From Bacillota bacterium (GTDB lineage: Bacteria > Bacillota > Clostridia > Christensenellales > Borkfalkiaceae), in assembly GCA_003343765.1 (NCBI GenBank), contig QAKO01000012.1:1-7310 (forward strand): DNA of 7,310 nucleotides, written 5' to 3'. The notes under the pieces were generated by a model that was given only the letters and a program-made list of their open reading frames with translations, searched no databases and was not told the DNA's origin. Shown here piece by piece: positions 1 through 4,952 of this stretch (positions are counted from its first letter, which is position 1; every line of letters starts with the position of its first letter). The position numbers and the translations under genes are program-made.

Positions 1-1844
1 AGATAGATCAGATCCACATCATCTAGATCAACACCGCAATAGCTTTTATCAGCAGACACCTCTGGATTCGTCAGATCCGCCAGTTCCTGCAAAGTAAGTG
101 TAGTCACTTCAATCTTTAATTTATCTACATCACCACTGACAGAGGCAGTACCTTCATACTTCCCTTCTCCTGATAAATTCAAAACCTGCTTTTTGAACCA
201 TTCTTTATTATTAATACCACCATTGTACCTGATGGTCTCCAGTGCATTTTCCCTGTCATCTCCGATAAAGTCATAGGTCTGTGCTCTGTCGAATCCGGCA
301 TCTCCATCTGTCTTTATCTCCACGCTGGAGGCAGTTACCCTAATATAGCTTCCTGTCTGGTTCTCGACATAACTGTCTTCTATCCGATAATCACCATCTG
401 TGCATAAAGTTGCATAAGATACATAATAATCACCGTTTTCCGTTACCTTAACAAAGTATGCATCTGCAATGGATTGAAAATTATATACCTTGTTAACAGA
501 GTCCCAGACAGCCCATAATTTAGCCGGCTTTGAGTCATGATTCAGCAGATATAAGTTATTATCTACATTTTCACCCGATGCAGCATAGGTCTGTACCGGA
601 GCAGCAGTATTCTCTTTTGCTGAAGACATCGCAGGTGCAGTAGCTGAAGTCTCCGATTTATATGATGGGTCATTGCCGGATGTCGTAGCTACTAAATATG
701 CCTTACTCTCCATACCTTCTGCCTGGTCTGCAGCTTGTGCCTGCACACCGGCTTCTGCCTGGTTTCCTGTTTCCGTCTGCCCACCAGTTTCTGCCTGGTT
801 TCCTGCTTCCGTCTGCCCACCAGTTTCTGCCTGATTTCCTGCTTGTGCCTGTCCACCGGTTTCTGCCTGGCTTCCTGCTTGTGCCTGTCCACCGGTTTCT
901 GCCTGGTTTCCTGTTTCCGTCTGCGCACCAGTTTCTGCCTGGTTTCCTGCTTCTTCCTGCTCTCCTGCTTCGATCTGCACCGAAGATGTCGTCAAGTTCT
1001 GTCCGGTCTCCGCCGTCGGGCGATATTCTTCAGGAAGATCTTTACCTTTTACAACAGTTCCCAGATATGTATAAGAATCCGCTGTTGCATTTTTCTGATA
1101 CATTTCCAGACCAATATAATCATCAACATTAAATTCCGATGTTGAAGAACCTGTGGGCACCGCCATAGAAATATCCAGTCCATAAGTTTTCTTCGTCTCA
1201 GCTATCGAACTATTACTCAGGCGGATTTCCAATTGTCCACCACTTCCGCTAATTCTAGAAAATGTCGGAATAATACTTTGTAAATCCCGGTTCAGCTCCG
1301 TTGCCTTAACCATCTCCGTATAACGGGCATAGCGGGGCTCCGAAGTAGGCTCATTGTCAGTCAGCTTACGATATGTTGCACCATGAAGCACATAATTATA
1401 TCTACCGCCAACTCCACGATAAACAAACCGTCCCTTCAGATCCTCGGAACGACTACCATTCTCTATTTCCGTATATGGCGATACTGTAATCAGACCATTG
1501 GCTCCAACAATGTCACTTCCCGCATTTGTCGCAAGGCTTGCCATTGCATTCACTCTCTCGAACGGAGACGGCAGTTCTGACAGCTTCCTGCCACTGGCAA
1601 CCGGTTCTTCTCCGCCTATGAGGTAGCCAATGCTGGCATCTTCTTTTGACGGAACAATCTCCAGAATATGAAAGGTATCTCCGGAAGACACCGTATCATA
1701 TACTAATTTCTCAATTCCCGGGAGTGTCTTCTCATGCGCCTTTACTTCCATAGAGCCATAGCTCTGGCAGACACCGGCTGCCAAAGCTATGGTAAGAATT
1801 CCTGCTATGTACTTTTTTGAATTGCGTTTCCAATTCATGGTCAT
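1..1844 (-). CDS. Large secreted protein with hexapeptide-repeat linker, 3' end outside window
   Basis: 614 complete codons are open from ATG 1844 to the left edge without a stop. The ATG overlaps the previous stop codon (ATGA) and lies 6 bases after AGGAAGGA; a second in-frame ATG at 1838 is less well placed. The N-terminus is a normal Sec signal peptide: basic WKRNSKKY, a hydrophobic core to about residue 26, and a likely cut after VKA36. Residues about 40-285 form a mixed domain that includes FHILEIVP and IGYLIGGEEP, residues 292-375 are an E/Q/T/G/A repeat linker, and 425-615 form a second domain that is cut off at DDVDLIYL. From memory the FHILEIVP...IGYLIGG pattern may belong to the DUF5057-type proteins of Clostridia; this is unverified. 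There is no pilin signal. Its place after three minor pilins suggests a pilus-associated or surface protein. No anchor can be seen because the C-terminus is missing. Confidence 0.85.
   Translation of the reverse strand, partial: MTMNWKRNSKKYIAGILTIALAAGVCQSYGSMEVKAHEKTLPGIEKLVYDTVSSGDTFHILEIVPSKEDASIGYLIGGEEPVASGRKLSELPSPFERVNAMASLATNAGSDIVGANGLITVSPYTEIENGSRSEDLKGRFVYRGVGGRYNYVLHGATYRKLTDNEPTSEPRYARYTEMVKATELNRDLQSIIPTFSRISGSGGQLEIRLSNSSIAETKKTYGLDISMAVPTGSSTSEFNVDDYIGLEMYQKNATADSYTYLGTVVKGKDLPEEYRPTAETGQNLTTSSVQIEAGEQEEAGNQAETGAQTETGNQAETGGQAQAGSQAETGGQAQAGNQAETGGQTEAGNQAETGGQTETGNQAEAGVQAQAADQAEGMESKAYLVATTSGNDPSYKSETSATAPAMSSAKENTAAPVQTYAASGENVDNNLYLLNHDSKPAKLWAVWDSVNKVYNFQSIADAYFVKVTENGDYYVSYATLCTDGDYRIEDSYVENQTGSYIRVTASSVEIKTDGDAGFDRAQTYDFIGDDRENALETIRYNGGINNKEWFKKQVLNLSGEGKYEGTASVSGDVDKLKIEVTTLTLQELADLTNPEVSADKSYCGVDLDDVDLIY
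720..971 (-). repeat. In-frame 18-bp/36-bp tandem repeat coding a hexapeptide linker
   Basis: Fourteen consecutive hexapeptides, residues 292-375 of the secreted protein, follow [EQ][AT]G[NGSAV]Q[AT] with degenerate ends (EAGEQE first, QAADQA last). They pair into a 12-residue, 36-base higher-order unit of the form xxGNQA-ExGGQx, with six clear copies at 953-738. The copies are close at DNA level: 906-872 and 870-836 are identical over 35 bases at a 36-base offset, and 953-897 matches 809-753 with one mismatch in 57 bases at an offset of four units. This shows recent duplication of units. The product has no proline and no hydrophobic residue apart from one Val, so it is probably an extended, flexible spacer between two folded domains. 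Confidence 0.93.
1737..1844 (-). other. Sec signal peptide of the secreted repeat protein
   Basis: Residues 1-36 of the protein starting at 1844. The n-region has five Lys/Arg (K6, R7, K10, K11 and K35 near the cut site), the core is YIAGILTIALAAGV, and the predicted type I signal peptidase site is VKA|HE. The residues before Cys26 (AGV) do not fit a lipobox, so lipoprotein processing is unlikely. The call rests on pattern only. Confidence 0.75.
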
Positions 1845-4378
1845 TTATTATCCTTCCTGTTCCAATAAATTACCAATGCTCGTTTGATCTCTAATTGATG
1901 TTCCGATCTAGGATCGCTAAAGGTCAGATACAACATCTTACTGGACTCATTAGGCTGTATCGTAATCTGTAATTCTCCACCTTCTGTTGATATTGTAGAT
2001 TCATAGACTTTTGTATCCGGATTTATCGGTTCATCCGCTTCTATTTTTGCGTCAAATTTCGTCAATCCAGCACCGTTCGTTGCCAACTGAGACTTTTGAT
2101 CTACTGTGTTGGTATTTGCAAATCCATACATGTTGATTATTATCGGGCAGGAATATAAGCCGGGATTTTCCCCGTTACCCCAATGCTGTTTTTTATCTTT
2201 TATAAGATTAATATCTATGTCTTCTCCCTGATTGATAACCAGATATCTGTTTCCGTTGGGGAAATAAATGTTACATTGAGGGATCAATAATTCTGTTTCC
2301 GCTATGATCTTAATCGGCTTACCTTCCTCATTCAGTACAATATTGGACCCGGTCGTCCCTTCCGGCACATCAATATATGCCTGTAGTTCCAGACGGTATT
2401 CCGTATTCATGTCAATATTATGCTTTGCCCATACAAATACCTTTTGTCCGGTTGCGGAAGCACTGACTCTTCTTGTAGAGTTCGTCGAGTCATACTGACT
2501 GTTGCTGTTTCCATAGCTAAAATCAAAATTAAGTTCTCCATTAGCGTCATAATAATATTTACTGAACCCAACCAGTCTCTTTGATTGTTCATTAATATCC
2601 CACGCATGCTTCTCTGCTTCGTCTTTTTCAGCAAAATACTCAGGTGCAAGTCCGTTTTCTCTGTCATTTGCAATGCGCCACTTTACCTGACTCGCATCTC
2701 CGGTATAGTTCACTAATTCGCATTCTACTCTTCCGTTCCTGAATAAGACAAACTGATCACTCTGGATATAAGGATTACTCTTCTTCTCCGTTGCCAGCAG
2801 ATTCGGGATATGGATATCAATAGTCTTATACACGATATTATCTTTATCCAGTTTTATCCATGCTCCTACGGTAACCGTCTCATTCAAATGTGTTTCACAT
2901 TCCAGAACAATCTGGTACGGATTTTTATCTTTTGTTTCCACAAATTGGTATCCGGAACTGTCACCATCTATTACCCATTCAATAATGGGATATCCATGTG
3001 CATAATCCGCCCAGGAGGTCAGACACTCAATAACCGCACAATAACCGATCTTACTATTATCATCGTACTCATAAGTAGTCAGTCTCTCTGCAATCAGTTC
3101 CACTGTATACTTTCCTTCGATCTTTGCCACGGTAACATATGCAGTGTCCGACATAGAAGGATCGGCTATGGAAGTACAGGTCACCCTCAGCACTCCGGCG
3201 CCCTGTTTTTCTGCAAATCCTGCCGTAAGTAATGCTTTCAGATCAGCAACCGCTCCCGTAGAAGCGATTCCGGTTCCTGACGCAAGTGCAGAACCGTCTT
3301 TTCTGGTTACGACCCAGTTGACTCCCTGATCAATGGCTGCCTGTTTTCCTGTCATGGTACAGCTGAATGCCAGTGTTCCGCCGGGCTTTACCTCACCGTC
3401 CTTGGGACTGATCACCAGAGAATCAATCTGTTGTGCTTTTACTGTCACCGTAGCCGTTGCCGCTATGGTAGGGTCTGCCACAGAAGTACAGGTCACCTTC
3501 AATATATTATCGCCAAAGTTCTCATCATCCGCTACGCTCAGTTTTCCATTTACATTGATGGTGCTCTTACATGCGCTGCCATCCTGCTTGCTGACTGACC
3601 ATTCCACGCCCTTGGCTTTTGCTTCGGCTACTGCCTCAGAATCACCGGTAAATTCAAATGTAAATACCGCAGTCTGACCTTGTTTCAAATCCGCATGCGT
3701 CGGATTGATCTTCAATCCCGTGATCCACATATATGGTTCGCTGTTCTCTTTGGACAGATCATTTCTCAGCTTAATTGTCTCAGCGATGGTATATGTCTTC
3801 TCCATATATGCAAAGGTCATATTGAGCACAACCTTCCGGGTTGTCTTGGCTTCGCTGATATCCACATTAAAAGAAGTCACATGTTCAGCCATTAATGCCG
3901 GCTTCACATCCTCTGCAGTCAGGTCACCCCAGACAATGGTTTCATTGCCATCGGCATCTGTTGTCACTGAATTTTTAGCTTCATAGAGGTAAATCTGATT
4001 GGCAGTATCATAGCCGCTGCCGTCATCTCCCTGCCAGCGGATCATATAGACATTGTCATTGTTATACAGACGAAGCTCGCTGACATTCGTACTATTGATA
4101 ACATTGCCGGAGGCATCCTGCGCCGGAGTACCATCCAATGCAACCGCTGCACCGGTGCTATCCAAAAACTGGATATCCTTCTCAACATCAATGATCAGAT
4201 CGATCACCTGGTTTGCAGTCAGCTGTGCCTCTTCCTGCAGTGTCAATTCCTTGCTTCCGCGCAAATAGGAATTATTACCTGCAACGATAAAAGCACCGAC
4301 AGATCCTGCAACGATCGTCATGATAGCCAAAGATACAATGATCTCTACCAGTGTGAACCCTTTTTGTCCAATACGCAT
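1841..4378 (-). CDS. Large PilW/GspJ-like prepilin with tandem Ig-like domains
   Basis: 845 residues. The start is fixed by AAGGAGG placed 5 bases before the ATG. The class III signal MRIGQKG is followed by FTLVEIIVSLAIMTIVAGSVG; cleavage is predicted after Gly7, with Glu at +5. Residues about 30-210 look like a GspJ/PilW pilin body (long helix with EEAQLTANQVIDLIIDVEKDI, then strands such as RKVVLNMTFAYMEKTYTIAE). Residues about 217-315 and 318-419 are two related Ig-like domains of the bacterial BIG2 type, each with a strand like L(K/R)VTCTS(V/I)ADP followed by a closing VTV strand. Residues 420-845 are beta-rich and not recognised; they include an Asn/Ser-rich stretch (YGNSNSQYDSTNSTRR). 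GspJ/PilW proteins are usually 200-350 residues, so most of this one is added ectodomain, probably displayed at the pilus tip. It follows gene 2 after 10 bases and shares ATGA with gene 4. Confidence 0.85.
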   Translation of the reverse strand: MRIGQKGFTLVEIIVSLAIMTIVAGSVGAFIVAGNNSYLRGSKELTLQEEAQLTANQVIDLIIDVEKDIQFLDSTGAAVALDGTPAQDASGNVINSTNVSELRLYNNDNVYMIRWQGDDGSGYDTANQIYLYEAKNSVTTDADGNETIVWGDLTAEDVKPALMAEHVTSFNVDISEAKTTRKVVLNMTFAYMEKTYTIAETIKLRNDLSKENSEPYMWITGLKINPTHADLKQGQTAVFTFEFTGDSEAVAEAKAKGVEWSVSKQDGSACKSTINVNGKLSVADDENFGDNILKVTCTSVADPTIAATATVTVKAQQIDSLVISPKDGEVKPGGTLAFSCTMTGKQAAIDQGVNWVVTRKDGSALASGTGIASTGAVADLKALLTAGFAEKQGAGVLRVTCTSIADPSMSDTAYVTVAKIEGKYTVELIAERLTTYEYDDNSKIGYCAVIECLTSWADYAHGYPIIEWVIDGDSSGYQFVETKDKNPYQIVLECETHLNETVTVGAWIKLDKDNIVYKTIDIHIPNLLATEKKSNPYIQSDQFVLFRNGRVECELVNYTGDASQVKWRIANDRENGLAPEYFAEKDEAEKHAWDINEQSKRLVGFSKYYYDANGELNFDFSYGNSNSQYDSTNSTRRVSASATGQKVFVWAKHNIDMNTEYRLELQAYIDVPEGTTGSNIVLNEEGKPIKIIAETELLIPQCNIYFPNGNRYLVINQGEDIDINLIKDKKQHWGNGENPGLYSCPIIINMYGFANTNTVDQKSQLATNGAGLTKFDAKIEADEPINPDTKVYESTISTEGGELQITIQPNESSKMLYLTFSDPRSEHQLEIKRALVIYWNRKDNK
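1851..1858 (-). promoter_or_regulatory. Ribosome-binding site of the secreted repeat protein
   Basis: AGGAAGGA lies 6 bases before ATG 1844 and inside the last codons of the large prepilin. It decides for ATG 1844 over ATG 1838, and with the ATGA overlap indicates translational coupling. Confidence 0.8.
3122..3730 (-). repeat. Two tandem Ig-like (BIG2-type) domains within the large prepilin
   Basis: Domain A is about residues 217-315 and domain B about 318-419. Aligned landmarks are GLKINP/SLVISP, LKQGQTAVF/VKPGGTLAF, GVEWSVSKQDGSA/GVNWVVTRKDGSA and LKVTCTSVADP/LRVTCTSIADP. The last pair is exactly 104 residues apart. At DNA level, 3171-3185 and 3483-3497 are identical over 15 bases, 312 bases apart and in the same frame, so the domains arose by internal duplication and have since diverged. 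Such domains commonly act as spacers or ligand-binding modules in surface proteins. Confidence 0.8.
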
Positions 4379-4383
4379 AGGAA

Positions 4384-4390
4384 CCTCCTT
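4384..4390 (-). promoter_or_regulatory. Ribosome-binding site of the large prepilin gene
   Basis: AAGGAGG, a near-perfect match to the 16S anti-Shine-Dalgarno sequence, lies 5 bases before ATG 4378. Its first two bases are the last two of the upstream TAA stop (4391-4389). Ribosomes finishing gene 2 therefore end on this site, which favours reinitiation. Confidence 0.9.
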
Positions 4391-4952
4391 ACTTCGTCAG
4401 AATCTTTCCCGTCCTGCCGACAGTTGTAATCTCTATAGTTCTGGAACCGTTTGTAACAACAATCCGCCTGCAATATTCCTTCTCGTGTCCACCGGCCTCA
4501 TTCGTATTCTGCTCAAAAGCACCGGATGCCCGGTTAAATACCAGATGCAGACCTTTTTCACCGGGTGTTGCATATGGGGTCTTTCCATCTATTTCAGCTA
4601 ATGTATACCCTGTTGCCGATGCTCCGTCCTCAAAATATACTTTAATATCGATCGGATCTTTTCCCACGATACGATCTGATACAAGGGTGCCTTTCTGATA
4701 GATTTTGGCATGATATTCCTTTCCTTCATAGGTCAGGACACATTCCACATCATTCTGCTCCTTGCCCAGCGTCAGTACTCTGGTTCTTTCGATCGTGGAC
4801 ACGATCTCATCTGCACATTTTTTTACTTTTCTGCCTGTCAACGAAGACGCCGATATCGCCATCACTCCTACCAGAATCGCCATAATCGCGATCACGATAA
4901 TCAGTTCTACCAGCGAAAAACCTCCGTTATTACTTTTTCTGCCAGTTCTCAT
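4389..4952 (-). CDS. GspH/FimT-like type IV prepilin (minor pilin or pseudopilin)
   Basis: 187 residues from ATG 4952. The class III signal peptide is short and basic (MRTGRKSNNGG). Cleavage is predicted after Gly11, and the mature protein would start FSLVELIIVIAIMAILVGVM with Glu at +5, the residue needed for pilin methylation and assembly. After the helix come an alpha-helical spine (GRKVKKCADEIVSTIERTR) and a beta-rich C-terminal domain ending in YCRRIVVTNGSRTIEITT and GRTGKI, which resembles the GspH/FimT fold in size and layout. Three cysteines are visible (KKC, VEC, EYC). An in-frame TTG at 4958 is an alternative start: it sits 6 bases from GGAG, whereas the ATG sits 12 bases away. Both give the same mature protein. 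The start lies inside the end of the upstream gene, so translation is probably coupled. The prepilin identity is secure; the GspH/FimT subtype is inferred. Confidence 0.9.
   Translation of the reverse strand: MRTGRKSNNGGFSLVELIIVIAIMAILVGVMAISASSLTGRKVKKCADEIVSTIERTRVLTLGKEQNDVECVLTYEGKEYHAKIYQKGTLVSDRIVGKDPIDIKVYFEDGASATGYTLAEIDGKTPYATPGEKGLHLVFNRASGAFEQNTNEAGGHEKEYCRRIVVTNGSRTIEITTVGRTGKILTK

Noticed and set aside
692..928. Minus-strand frame with repeated RRKQETRQK-like basic peptide
   Set aside because: This is an alternative frame of the same tandem repeat inside the secreted protein gene, with no ribosome-binding site.
698..1145. Two overlapping plus-strand open frames with Leu/Pro/Phe or Cys-rich repeats
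   Set aside because: They are antisense readings of the 36-base repeat. The repeat lacks stops in several frames, which keeps them open; the minus-strand frame has the signal peptide, ribosome-binding site and continuity.
1767..1769. Cys26 of the secreted protein as a lipoprotein anchor
   Set aside because: The preceding residues AGV do not fit a lipobox, and a better Sec cleavage site (VKA|HE) follows.
3144..3986. Several plus-strand open frames opposite the large prepilin
   Set aside because: They lie wholly within a gene with clear domains on the other strand, have no plausible ribosome-binding sites and show no recognisable protein features.
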